A DNA stretch of 38,096 nt. Origin: Candidatus Sulfotelmatobacter sp. GTDB lineage: Bacteria; Acidobacteriota; Terriglobia; Terriglobales; Acidobacteriaceae. Shown here piece after piece: positions 7,034-14,998 of this stretch (the stretch's first letter is position 1; each line of letters starts with the position of its first letter). The stretch spans positions 1-38,096 of the forward strand of contig JASHQM010000030.1 of the NCBI GenBank assembly GCA_030039165.1, read 5' to 3'. A program made the translations under genes and the position numbers. The notes under the pieces were generated by a model. That model saw only the letters and a program-made list of their open reading frames with translations, did no database searches and was not told the DNA's origin.

Positions 7034-8464
7034 TTATTCCTGACTTGCAACCACGAGGCTGGCCAGATATCCGGTCGTGAACGTGGCGATGGTTCCAATC
7101 AGCACCCACCAGGTCCAGGACACACCGGTCCAAAGCCAGAGATACAATTCGATGGCAAACCCGAAAACAAGTCCTACCATCGCGCCGGGCTCGTTGGCTT
7201 TGCGAGTCAGCACGCCGAGCAGAAAAACTCCCAGCAGCGCGCCGTAGGCCACAGAGGCAATCTGCAGGCCGACTTCGACGACGCGCCCAGCTTTATGCAA
7301 CGAGAGCACGGCTAGCCCGAACAGAATCAGAGCCCACACGAAGGTTGACAATCGTGACAGGCGCATTCGCGTTCGTTCTTCCGTCTGCGGCCGGAGGCGC
7401 AAGTAAAAGTCCATGATCGAACTCGACGAAAGGGCGTTCAGCGCCGCGCTCAAGTTCGACATGGCGGCGGCGAGGATGGCCGCGATCAGCAAACCGGAGA
7501 TTCCGTGCGGCATGTGAGTAACGATGAATGTGGGATAGATGCGGTCTGGCTTGCCGAATGCGGCCGAGGGGACGCGATAGTACGACCACAGCATCACACC
7601 GACCAAAAGAAACAATGCGAACTGAAACAGGACGGCAAACCCGCTCGAGATGAGAGCGGCCGCAGATTGCTTTTGGTTACGCGCCGCCAGGAGGCGCTGC
7701 ACGATAAGTTGGTCGGTGCCGTGACTGGCCAAGGTGAAGAAGGTGCCCCCGATGACGCCTGCCCAAAAGGTGTAAGGAAGCCGGATGGTGGGCGTGAAGT
7801 CGAGGACCTGCAACTTGCCGGCCGCGCCCGCGGCTAAATGGACAGCGGTCCATCCGCCGGGGGTGAGCTGAACCATCGTCCATAACCCCACCAGAGTTCC
7901 CCCAACGTAGATCGCGGTCTGAACAACATCAGTCCAGATGACGGCGGCGAGGCCACCCTCGAAGGTGTAGATGAGGGTCAACAGGGTGATAATCGCAATT
8001 GAGGCCACCTGGCCAGTTCCCACGGCGATCGCTACGACTATCGAGACCGCGTAAACGCGTACTCCTTCCGCCGCGGCTCGCGTGAACAAAAACAATCCCG
8101 CCGTCAGGGAGCGCAGGCCGTGCCCGAAGCGGCGTTCAATCAGTTCGTAAGCGGTGTAGAGATCGCCGCGGAAGTAATGGGGCAACAGGACAAAGCTGAT
8201 GACAATGCGCCCGACGACGTATCCCATGACCACCTGAAGAAAGGTGAAGTTGGTGTCATACGCGAGGCCGGGAATGCTGATAATGGTCAGCGTGCTGGTT
8301 TCGGCGGCGACAATGGAAAGCGCAATCGCCCACCAGGGAATATCACGCCCGGCAAGAAAATAATCGCGCAAAGAACGATGACGTTTGCGGAAGCGCAAGC
8401 CGAAGAGAGTGATTCCGGCCAGGTATAAGGCGATAATCGCAAGATCGAGTTTATCGAGGCCCAT
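7034..8464 (-). CDS. Sodium:solute symporter (SSS family)
   Basis: A 476-aa membrane protein of the solute:Na+ symporter family with about 13 hydrophobic segments: an N-terminal LDLAIIALYLAGITLFGLRFRKRHRSLRDYFLAGR (the family's DYFLAGR after TM1), ALSIVAAETSTLTIISIPG, and the central GGLAAVIWTDVVQTAIYVGGTLVGL signature region, then ASHGTDQLIVQRLLAARN. I start at the ATG at 8464, where the family N-terminus begins, 17 bp after the stop of the cupin gene; a longer frame to 8548 overlaps that gene. With a sugar-kinase-like gene diverging nearby, a sugar or amino-sugar substrate is plausible; this is inference. Confidence 0.93.
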   Translation of the reverse strand: MGLDKLDLAIIALYLAGITLFGLRFRKRHRSLRDYFLAGRDIPWWAIALSIVAAETSTLTIISIPGLAYDTNFTFLQVVMGYVVGRIVISFVLLPHYFRGDLYTAYELIERRFGHGLRSLTAGLFLFTRAAAEGVRVYAVSIVVAIAVGTGQVASIAIITLLTLIYTFEGGLAAVIWTDVVQTAIYVGGTLVGLWTMVQLTPGGWTAVHLAAGAAGKLQVLDFTPTIRLPYTFWAGVIGGTFFTLASHGTDQLIVQRLLAARNQKQSAAALISSGFAVLFQFALFLLVGVMLWSYYRVPSAAFGKPDRIYPTFIVTHMPHGISGLLIAAILAAAMSNLSAALNALSSSSIMDFYLRLRPQTEERTRMRLSRLSTFVWALILFGLAVLSLHKAGRVVEVGLQIASVAYGALLGVFLLGVLTRKANEPGAMVGLVFGFAIELYLWLWTGVSWTWWVLIGTIATFTTGYLASLVVASQE

Positions 8465-8481
8465 GCTAGTGGCCGAAACCG

Positions 8482-8874
8482 CTACATCACCTTTCGCGCG
8501 ATGACCGTGCCGGGATCGTAAAGCTCGGAGGAACAGGCGACCAGCCAAAATGGAGAGGAGCCGTCGTTGCGCATGGCCTGAGCGCAGCCCGGAGAGATCA
8601 GAACCAATACGGCGGATTTGCCGTCAAACTGGCGGCGCTGTATTGTCGTGTTCTCGCCTTCATCCCAGTGAAATGACCACGCACTGCCGGGGAGGAACAC
8701 AATGGCTTGACGCTTGCGAATGTGAAAGTGGTTGCCGCGAACGCCGCCGGGCAACACGGAGGCCAGGTGCACGTCGGCAATACGGCCAATGAACTCAAGC
8801 GCCTGACGGGGAGCAGAGAAGCTAAAGCCGCGCGCATCGCCATGGTTGTCAACTTCGGAGATTTGGATCTTCAT
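8482..8874 (-). CDS. RmlC-like cupin, WxcM/FdtA-type
   Basis: A 130-aa single-domain cupin. The middle reads LASVLPGGVRGNHFHIRKRQAIVFLPGSAWSFHWDEG, a cupin motif with H-x-H and a G-rich turn, followed by LVLISPGCAQAMRNDGSSPFWLVACSS. It resembles the small cupins of nucleotide-sugar isomerases/epimerases (FdtA, WxcM C-terminal half) but lacks an obvious partner here, so the activity is unknown. The start is the ATG at 8874, giving MKIQISEVDNHGDARGF; a GTG at 8931 would add 19 residues, and an AAGGAG lies 21 bp upstream of the chosen ATG, so the start is uncertain. It precedes the symporter by 17 bp and is likely cotranscribed with it. Confidence 0.75.
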   Translation of the reverse strand: MKIQISEVDNHGDARGFSFSAPRQALEFIGRIADVHLASVLPGGVRGNHFHIRKRQAIVFLPGSAWSFHWDEGENTTIQRRQFDGKSAVLVLISPGCAQAMRNDGSSPFWLVACSSELYDPGTVIARKVM

Positions 8875-9026
8875 CTTCGATGCTCGTAATGTCGACTCCT
8901 TCGCATTATGGCCGGAGTTGGCTTCCTGCACGAGTGAGTGTTTTGGGACTCGCCTAAGAGATCCGGTTTACGCGGGTAGAGAGACTGCCAGTCTGAGAAC
9001 CCGGAACTCTGTGGTAGAACTAACGC

Positions 9027-10043
9027 GTGACTTATTACCTGGGCGTCGATGGCGGCGGCAGCAAGACAGCATGCGCTGTGGGCGATGGCTCGACGATTAT
9101 AGGAACCGGAACCGCGGGTCCAAGCAACCTTACCCGCATCAGTGAAGACCGTGCACGCAAGTCACTGCATGACGCGATTCGCGATGCGTGTGCAGCGGCA
9201 CAGATTGAGCCGCGCCAAATCCAAAAAGCGTGCGTCGGAGTTGCGGGCGCGGCTCGCAATGACATCGCCGCCTGTGTGCGGAAGATCGTCGCAGAACTTA
9301 TTTGCAGCGAGATCGAGATCGCCGGCGATATGGAGATTGCTCTGGCTGCCGCTTTCGGCCGTGGACCGGGCATAATTGTGATCGCCGGTACAGGTTCGAT
9401 CGCCTATGGCCGTGATGCACGGGGGCGCACCGCACGCGCAGGCGGCTGGGGTTACGCGGTTTCCGACGAGGGCTCGGCACACTGGATTGGCCACGCGGCA
9501 GTAAGCGCTTTGCTGCGGCGATTCGACGAGCGAATGGTCGTCCAAAGCAACCTGGAAGAACTAGCTCGCGGGTCGCCGCTTTTTTGTGCGATGCAGAGCG
9601 CTTGGAAGCTGAGATCTTTGGACGACTTTCTACGTGCCGCCAATTCAAGACGAGACTTTGCTGGGTTGTTTCCAATGATTCTGAAAGCTGCGGAGCGTGA
9701 GGATGAGCTTGCACAGCAGATTCTCACCAAGGCTGGCGAGGAACTGGCCAGGCTTGGCGGAATCGTGGTGCACTCCCTTTTTGGGGAAGGCAATGCCGCA
9801 GAAGTGATTTCAGTGGCCATGGCTGGCGGTGTGTTTCAGCATGCGCCGCATGTGCGCCAGATTTTCTGCGAGCGATTACGTAAGCTAAATAGAAGAATTG
9901 ACATCAGAGAGCAAATCGCCGAGCCGATGATGGGCGCATTGCAAATCGCCCGCCAGAGCTCCCCGAAAAGGCAAGATCACACTGCCTTGCGAGCTTCCGA
10001 AAAATATAGGGTCCCCAGAGAAGAGCCGTTAAACCACGACTAG
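9027..10043 (+). CDS. BadF/BcrA-type ATPase, N-acetylglucosamine kinase-like
   Basis: A 338-aa member of the actin-like ATPase (ASKHA) superfamily, BadF/BadG/BcrA/BcrD branch, which includes the eukaryote-type GlcNAc kinases. Phosphate-1 motif DGGGSK at residues 8-13, Asp101 in GDMEIALAAAFG, phosphate-2 motif AGTGSIAYG (120-128) and GGWGYAVSDEGSAHWIG are all present; the latter is typical of sugar kinases of this branch. The end (AMAGGVFQHAPHVRQIF) gives the adenosine motif. The start is GTG, supported by the family N-terminus (YYLGVDGGGS). It diverges from the cupin-symporter pair over about 150 bp, suggesting uptake and phosphorylation of an amino sugar, possibly from cell-wall turnover; the substrate is inferred. 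Confidence 0.88.
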   Translation: MTYYLGVDGGGSKTACAVGDGSTIIGTGTAGPSNLTRISEDRARKSLHDAIRDACAAAQIEPRQIQKACVGVAGAARNDIAACVRKIVAELICSEIEIAGDMEIALAAAFGRGPGIIVIAGTGSIAYGRDARGRTARAGGWGYAVSDEGSAHWIGHAAVSALLRRFDERMVVQSNLEELARGSPLFCAMQSAWKLRSLDDFLRAANSRRDFAGLFPMILKAAEREDELAQQILTKAGEELARLGGIVVHSLFGEGNAAEVISVAMAGGVFQHAPHVRQIFCERLRKLNRRIDIREQIAEPMMGALQIARQSSPKRQDHTALRASEKYRVPREEPLNHD

Positions 10044-10230
10044 ACACTGAGACTAAAACTCAGCCCTCCTCGCGCGCTCGCCCGATCCGGGGACAAAAAA
10101 CTAGGGTTGACGATTTTATCTATGAAGTCCGTCAACCCAGACATTGCGAGCCCCCAGAGGGTTCGGCCCAAGTTACTACAGGTTACTTTCGTGACCTTGC
10201 GGTCGCGGCGCAACCCAGGTAAGTTCTGCT

Positions 10231-10401
10231 TCACATCGGCGGCAGACCGCCGTTGTTGTCGCATTTTTGTTGTAAGGTTTGTTGTGCTGGGCACACGATG
10301 ATCGGCCCTCCATCCGGGGCGGGAACCTGCGGAACGGCGACCGATAGGACTGTGCCCACTAATCCAAACATCAGGATCGAAATCCTGAGTGTCTGCTTCA
10401 T
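10231..10401 (-). CDS. Small exported peptide, 56 aa
   Basis: A short ORF not covered by larger gene models. It starts MKQTLRISILMFGLVGTVLS, a clear signal sequence, followed by a proline-rich stretch (VPQVPAPDGGP), two cysteines (about residues 37 and 47: IIVCPAQQTLQQKC) and ends DNNGGLPPM. GGAG lies 8 bp before the ATG, and a TATAAT sits about 62 bp upstream. No family is recognised. The two cysteines could form a disulfide after export. Coding status rests on the signal peptide, the ribosome site and the promoter together. Confidence 0.6.
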   Translation of the reverse strand: MKQTLRISILMFGLVGTVLSVAVPQVPAPDGGPIIVCPAQQTLQQKCDNNGGLPPM

Positions 10402-10462
10402 TGGAGTCACTCCTGCCCGCGCGTTAATGCACCAGAAACTGTGCTTAGTACGCGGGGCCTGA

Positions 10463-10493
10463 ATTATACGGTACTCGTCAAGTCATTTTTCAA
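10463..10493 (-). promoter_or_regulatory. Candidate promoter of the 56-aa peptide gene
   Basis: Minus strand TATAAT (10468-10463) with TTGAAA (10493-10488) at a long 19-bp spacing. A better-looking TTGACG is only 7 bp away and so cannot pair with it. Confidence 0.4.
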
Positions 10494-10566
10494 GCCCCTT
10501 TCCGCTTGTTCCAACCCCAGCCAAAACCCCGCCTTGCAATCCCAGATTGGGTCTCAAGTACGTGCT

Positions 10567-10585
10567 TATACAAGCCATTTGTATA
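10567..10585. repeat. Inverted repeat TATACAA-N5-TTGTATA
   Basis: Perfect 7-bp arms with a 5-bp spacer in an AT-rich patch of the 298-bp gap between the small peptide gene and the 7-TM gene. The size suits a regulator site. Apart from this and the peptide promoter I see nothing in 10402-10699. Confidence 0.4.
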
Positions 10586-10699
10586 GAGGAAACAACCATC
10601 GAATATATAAAGAGATACTTTAATGTGGGGTCGGCGGTGGATCGATGGCTTCTTGCAAGGATAGGAAATTTACAAAATCCGAAATTGCCGCCTATCTGC

Positions 10700-11623
10700 T
10701 CAGCGCTTCGAGGCGACTCGATCGACGAGTCCCGAGATGCTAAGGCTGCTCATCGGGATGACTGTTCGAGCGCCGTTGCTGGCAGCTACGGCTGCGGTCT
10801 CGGCAGCGAGAGGAGCTTGCCTCCGAGACAGGGCGCGATCCACCATGCCTTCGAACATCGGAATCAGTGAATCCGCGGGCAGCGGGTGCTGAATATCTGA
10901 GAGGCTCTGTTCCCAGCGCTGCGGTCGAAGCAGCGTAGCTCCAGCCTCGCGCACGCTACTGGGCATTACCGCGTAGCCGAGCCAGACCAACAGAGCGATA
11001 TTGTAGGCGCTCATGTTGATAAGGCTCATCGTCAAATTGCTGAGATGATTGCCCGCCCAGGAAGCGATTAGAGCCAGTTCGACCACCGCAAAACAACCGA
11101 ACCCCAGAGCAATACCAAAGCTTTGCTGCCTGCGGCTCACGCCGAGATAACGCGCGAAGGCAAGAAGGAACAGCACCATGCCGACTTGAATAATCCGCAC
11201 GCAGCGCTGTCCGGTTAGGATGGCCTGGACCCAGGATGGCATGTCCAGGGAGTTCGAGGAAACGGAAACCACTCCAGCCACCAGCAGCATCACCAGTCCA
11301 GCCCACTTGAACAGCACCGTTCCAAGATCACGCAATGTGTGGAAGGGCCGAAAGACGTCGACAAATGCCTCATGGATCACTTTGAATCCCAAGGCTGCGC
11401 TGATGGCCGTGCTGATCCATGAAACATAGAAAATGGCCGCGCGATGGTACCTGTAGGTAGGAAAAACAATGGCAAAGGTAAGAACCTGAAGAATGACGTA
11501 GGCGAAGAAGTATTTGAAGAGGCGATGCTGTCTGCGCCGGAACATGATGATGGCGATCAGCGCTTGCAGAGCAGGATGCGCGAACCAAAGAATGTAATAG
11601 AGGGTTTTAATCTTCTCATTCAT
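10700..11623 (-). CDS. Seven-TM membrane protein of unknown function
   Basis: A 307-aa protein with seven hydrophobic segments in the first 220 residues (for example ILWFAHPALQALIAIIMF, YFFAYVILQVLTFAIVF, WAGLVMLLVAGVVSVSS, VGMVLFLLAFARYLGV, GIALGFGCFAVVELALIASW, SAYNIALLVWLGYAVM), then a soluble tail of about 90 residues rich in Ala/Ser/Arg. Short basic RRRQHR and RYHR loops suggest N-out, C-in topology. I do not recognise an enzyme motif. Similar 7-TM proteins are, to my memory, frequent as unnamed paralogues in acidobacteria. The ATG at 11623 lacks a strong ribosome site. A 22-bp palindrome lies 122-143 bp upstream. Confidence 0.75.
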   Translation of the reverse strand: MNEKIKTLYYILWFAHPALQALIAIIMFRRRQHRLFKYFFAYVILQVLTFAIVFPTYRYHRAAIFYVSWISTAISAALGFKVIHEAFVDVFRPFHTLRDLGTVLFKWAGLVMLLVAGVVSVSSNSLDMPSWVQAILTGQRCVRIIQVGMVLFLLAFARYLGVSRRQQSFGIALGFGCFAVVELALIASWAGNHLSNLTMSLINMSAYNIALLVWLGYAVMPSSVREAGATLLRPQRWEQSLSDIQHPLPADSLIPMFEGMVDRALSRRQAPLAAETAAVAASNGARTVIPMSSLSISGLVDRVASKR

Positions 11624-11744
11624 TGCGCAATGCCTGTAAAGCTCGCCCAGCCCTTGACCAAGAATGACTTAATGGCTGCAAACACGGGTGGTAACTAAGG
11701 GAAAACTAAACCTTCTCACTCGTATGTTCAATGTACTCAGGTAA

Positions 11745-11766
11745 CCGAAAGTAACGTTACTTTCGG
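11745..11766. promoter_or_regulatory. Perfect 22-bp palindrome
   Basis: CCGAAAGTAAC followed directly by its reverse complement GTTACTTTCGG, with no central spacer and no T run. A loop-free palindrome of this length suggests a dimeric regulator site rather than a terminator. It lies between the DUF58 gene and the start of the 7-TM gene. Ten bases of one arm (GTTACTTTCG) recur at 10182-10191. Confidence 0.55.
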
Positions 11767-11833
11767 GCCATATGGAGTGACCTGTCTGGGATTACACGAG
11801 AACCTACAGGCGTCCGGCTCTGTTTGTCTGGCT

Positions 11834-13288
11834 TTATGCAGGACTCTCAGCGAGAGAAACAAGATAAGAACAGTTCCAGAGCTCCGTGGGGATGCTCTGG
11901 CGGGGGCGCGCGGTAAGAATTATGTTGAATTCGTTTGTGTTCGGTAGCCCGGCGTCTCCGAGAAGGCCCTCCCACAGCCGTTGCCTTGAAGCATCCTCGA
12001 CCTGCTCGGGTTTGACAACAGCCAGGCGGGACAGCCAATCGTGGACGTCTCTGCTGCGGCGTGCGCCCGCAATCACATAAGAAACGTCGACCTCTTGCGA
12101 GGCAAAATGCCATGCCAATGACGCCGCCAAATTTACTCCTCGTTCATAAGCCTGCTCGGAGAGAATGCCCGCCCCCGGATTATCGAAAATAATGCACAAT
12201 TTGCGGTCCTCCTGGCGGCTGAACTCTCGCACTTTCAGCGAACCGGATTTCGCCGTAGCCTTCCAGTCGAGGTGGCGCGCAGAGTCCTCGGGCATGTATT
12301 CGCGGATGCAATATAAGTCCGCTCCCTGCCCCCGAACAAAGCTCTCCCATTCCCCACGAACCAGAGGCAGAATTTCAAGAAGCTCATCGGCGGGCTCGAC
12401 TGGAGGATAGACCAGGAGTTCACGCCTGAGTAGGATATGGCGCGTCTTGGTTAGAAATGCGAACGGAAAGCGCGTAGCCAAGCCGAAGCTCGATTCGCAA
12501 TAGCGGCCACGGCGAGCAAATCGCAGATCGAGCTCTGCAGTGAGCGACCCTCCCGCCGGCAAGTAGGGAAAATAAATCATTCCGTCAAACAGTCCCGGTT
12601 CTTTGGGAGCTACTTTGTCGCGGCGCACGCTCCAGTCGCGAACGCGGAGCCACTGGTTTTCCGGGACGCGGTTTCGCGGAAAGGAGAATGTCGTCCGCTC
12701 CCATTTCCACTGTTTTCGATCATTCTTATCTCTGTCGGCTGACACTACGCCAATTGAGAATGACGGCAGGAAGCGCCTCAAACTGTGAAGATCGATCCGC
12801 GCGGTGGCACTGCGCCGGGCAAAAACATGTTCTGGCAGGCGAACCTCCAGTTCGAGTCCGCGTAAAACCGCGGCCGAAACGATTCCTGAAACCAGAATCG
12901 CCGCCAGCATGGCGGAGACGACGATATACAGCAGATTATTTCCTGTGTTCAGGGCCGCGATGCCGATCACCAGGGTCACGAGCACGTAAATCACCCCCGC
13001 GCGCGTCACGTCGAAACGCAAGGTCTGCCGCAGCCGTTCGATCGCCACACGCCGTGCGAGGTAGGGAACTGTAACCAGTCCGACGAAGGCCGCCAGCAAC
13101 AGCGCAACCGACGCCAGGATGACCGATGCCCATAGATTTCCCGCCTCCCCCGAAGCCGTCGAAAACAGCGCCGCCATGAAGGCCAAACCAAGTCCGATCA
13201 GAGCAAGCAGGAATTTGATCCACACTTCCGCAGCGGAAGAGTGTACCCAGGAAATTGCGCGGACTGGGTTCGCAGGATTGGAGGCCAT
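11834..13288 (-). CDS. DUF58 domain protein (vWA-like, membrane-anchored)
   Basis: A 484-aa protein with four hydrophobic segments in the first 145 residues (two hairpins: IKFLLALIGLGLAFMAALF, ASVILASVALLLAAFVGLV; then AGVIYVLVTLVIGIAAL and LLYIVVSAMLAAILVSGIV), a beta-rich middle, and the diagnostic DUF58 motif at about 329-360 (REYMPEDSARHLDWKATAKS then LKVREF). The rest is a degenerate von Willebrand A-like fold (KLCIIFDNPGAG). DUF58 proteins normally sit beside a MoxR AAA+ ATPase and transglutaminase proteins; here no MoxR gene is visible, but a transglutaminase-like gene is the next gene upstream on the same strand, 125 bp away. Function is unknown; cell-envelope chaperone or assembly roles are proposed for such clusters. 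Confidence 0.9.
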   Translation of the reverse strand: MASNPANPVRAISWVHSSAAEVWIKFLLALIGLGLAFMAALFSTASGEAGNLWASVILASVALLLAAFVGLVTVPYLARRVAIERLRQTLRFDVTRAGVIYVLVTLVIGIAALNTGNNLLYIVVSAMLAAILVSGIVSAAVLRGLELEVRLPEHVFARRSATARIDLHSLRRFLPSFSIGVVSADRDKNDRKQWKWERTTFSFPRNRVPENQWLRVRDWSVRRDKVAPKEPGLFDGMIYFPYLPAGGSLTAELDLRFARRGRYCESSFGLATRFPFAFLTKTRHILLRRELLVYPPVEPADELLEILPLVRGEWESFVRGQGADLYCIREYMPEDSARHLDWKATAKSGSLKVREFSRQEDRKLCIIFDNPGAGILSEQAYERGVNLAASLAWHFASQEVDVSYVIAGARRSRDVHDWLSRLAVVKPEQVEDASRQRLWEGLLGDAGLPNTNEFNIILTARPRQSIPTELWNCSYLVSLAESPA

Positions 13289-13413
13289 TCATTCGAGGCT
13301 AGCACTGCAAGGAAGAACGAACAATTGCCCATGGCTTGCGAGGAAACCGTTCGTAACCCGAAGAGCTTGGCGCCCGCTCGAAAATGAGAAATGCGTCAAT
13401 GAATCGCCGGCGG

Positions 13414-14034
13414 CTAACGCTTCGGTTTATACGCCTTACCCAGACATTCGCCTTGAAACAATCGTTCGTCTATCCGGTGCAGATTCTCTGCCATCGCCGG
13501 TGTAATCAGCGGGTAATGTCTGATTTCGAAAAGGTGATAAACCACAAACCAAATCGGTTTGTCAGTGGTCATCCATTGCTGGCGATCGAAACGCTTCAAG
13601 TTGACGGGGACAGAATATCGCCGCAGCGTGCGCTCGCGCCGCAGATTGAAATAGACGTTGAAGTAAGTTAGCGCCAGTTCCCGCAGTGTGCGATGAACAG
13701 GCTCACGCCAGCGGCAGCCGCTGTAGTTTGACTTAGCAACCGCGCCCCAGCATCCGTGCTGGCGAAAAATCGCGACCACGTGATCGGTATCGTGGTCGGC
13801 TTCAAAATCCAGCAACAGCGGAGGAAACCCGTTTGCGCGGAGCGCCGCTGCGGCAAAGATCGCGCCCTCCAGACAGTGCGCCGTCTCTTCCGCAAGAACG
13901 CGCCGCGGCGACCACGCAGTGTCGGCCAGATGATAGGGAGCATCGTCGAGAAACTTTTGAACGCCATGCGGATCCTTCATGCTCCGGAACTTGCGCAATT
14001 CCTTTGGGGTGAATGCCTGGAGGGGATCGTTCAT
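13414..14034 (-). CDS. Transglutaminase-like protein
   Basis: A 206-aa soluble protein with a papain/transglutaminase-like arrangement: Cys54 in ETAHCLEGAIFAAAALRANG, His85 in ADHDTDHVVAIFR, and downstream WGAVAKSNYSGCRWREPVHRTLRELALTYF. The spacing of Cys and His and the helix after Cys fit the transglutaminase core; the third residue is not clear. No signal peptide is seen, so it probably acts in the cytoplasm. It is 125 bp upstream of the DUF58 gene and 81 bp downstream of a HAD phosphatase, all on the same strand. Enzymatic activity (protease, amidase or inactive) cannot be told from the sequence. Confidence 0.65.
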   Translation of the reverse strand: MNDPLQAFTPKELRKFRSMKDPHGVQKFLDDAPYHLADTAWSPRRVLAEETAHCLEGAIFAAAALRANGFPPLLLDFEADHDTDHVVAIFRQHGCWGAVAKSNYSGCRWREPVHRTLRELALTYFNVYFNLRRERTLRRYSVPVNLKRFDRQQWMTTDKPIWFVVYHLFEIRHYPLITPAMAENLHRIDERLFQGECLGKAYKPKR

Positions 14035-14115
14035 TGACCGACGAGTTTACACGAGAAGCAGGGGCCAGGCGGCACAGACCAAGGGCCATGCAGCATCTTT
14101 CTGACCCTGACCCCT

Positions 14116-14826
14116 CTATCCAAACACCTGCGCCAATTCTCTCGGGGTGTCCACAAGCACATCTGGCTGGCAGCTTTCCAATGTGTGTGGAGCAAACCCA
14201 TACCTCACGCCAACCGTCCACAAACCGGCGTTCCTGCCGGTTTCGACATCAACGTGAGAGTCGCCGACAATCACCGCTTCATCCGCGCGCGCTCCATTTT
14301 CTTCCAGCAATCTTCGCGCCCCCTCGGGATCGGGCTTCTTGGTGGCGAAACTGTTCCCCCCATAAACCTGCGCGAAGAAGGAGGCCATCCCAAGAGCGGC
14401 GACGATGGCGCGCGATGGCCCTACCGGCTTGTTTGTGAGCACCGCCATCCTGCGCGGCGATGCATTGCGATTACTTGGTTCACCGCCCGCTCGCTGAATC
14501 GATGCCAGGGATTCCGGAATTCCCGCGTAAATCGTCGTATGGTCGAGTTTGTGTTCGCGGTAATAAGAAAGGAAGAATTGCAATCCTTGCTGCACGAGCG
14601 CCTGATCAACCGCCTCCGCCGCAAGCGCCCGCTGGATCAGAATAGGGGCTCCGTCACCGACGTAGCTGGCGATTACATCATCGGGGAGTTCGGGCCGTCC
14701 AATGTGCCGCAGTGCAGCGTTCACCGAGTGGACCAGATCGCGGCGCGAATCGATCAGGGTGCCATCCAGATCAAAGATCACTAGTTTGATCGTGCACGGA
14801 TCGAAGGCTCGATTGGTTTGAATCAT
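14116..14826 (-). CDS. HAD-family phosphatase, phosphoglycolate phosphatase-like
   Basis: A 236-aa HAD hydrolase of subfamily IA. Motif I is FDLDGTLIDS (first Asp is the nucleophile), motif II VLTNKP, motif III KKPDPEGA and motif IV VGDSHVDVETGRNAG. The cap (helical, about residues 30-100) has SYVGDGAPILIQRAL, close to the GxG-type cap of Gph, which removes 2-phosphoglycolate arising from DNA 3'-end repair. Substrate is inferred. The ATG at 14826 fits the family start. It diverges from the E1 fusion gene over 172 bp. Confidence 0.88.
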   Translation of the reverse strand: MIQTNRAFDPCTIKLVIFDLDGTLIDSRRDLVHSVNAALRHIGRPELPDDVIASYVGDGAPILIQRALAAEAVDQALVQQGLQFFLSYYREHKLDHTTIYAGIPESLASIQRAGGEPSNRNASPRRMAVLTNKPVGPSRAIVAALGMASFFAQVYGGNSFATKKPDPEGARRLLEENGARADEAVIVGDSHVDVETGRNAGLWTVGVRYGFAPHTLESCQPDVLVDTPRELAQVFG

Positions 14827-14998
14827 TCATCATCAGAATAAATGATGGCGCCTGCGCCGGAGGACGCTATGACGCGGCCGATTACCGCGGTTCTGTAATT
14901 TGCTGGCCGTGCTTATTTCCACATCCGCCGTTCCGATTTACAATGCAACCTGCCGCTGCGCTTTGGCACCGCATTTATACTGGATGTAGGGAAACCGG

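Noticed and set aside
10040..10294. An 84-codon minus-strand frame after the kinase gene.
   Set aside because: No ribosome site or recognisable domain, and it overlaps the better-supported 56-aa exported peptide in another frame.
14976..14981. TATACT just before the E1 fusion start as a promoter -10.
   Set aside because: It is only 17 bp from the ATG and has no -35 at 16-18 bp; the nearest TTGGCA is 7 bp away.
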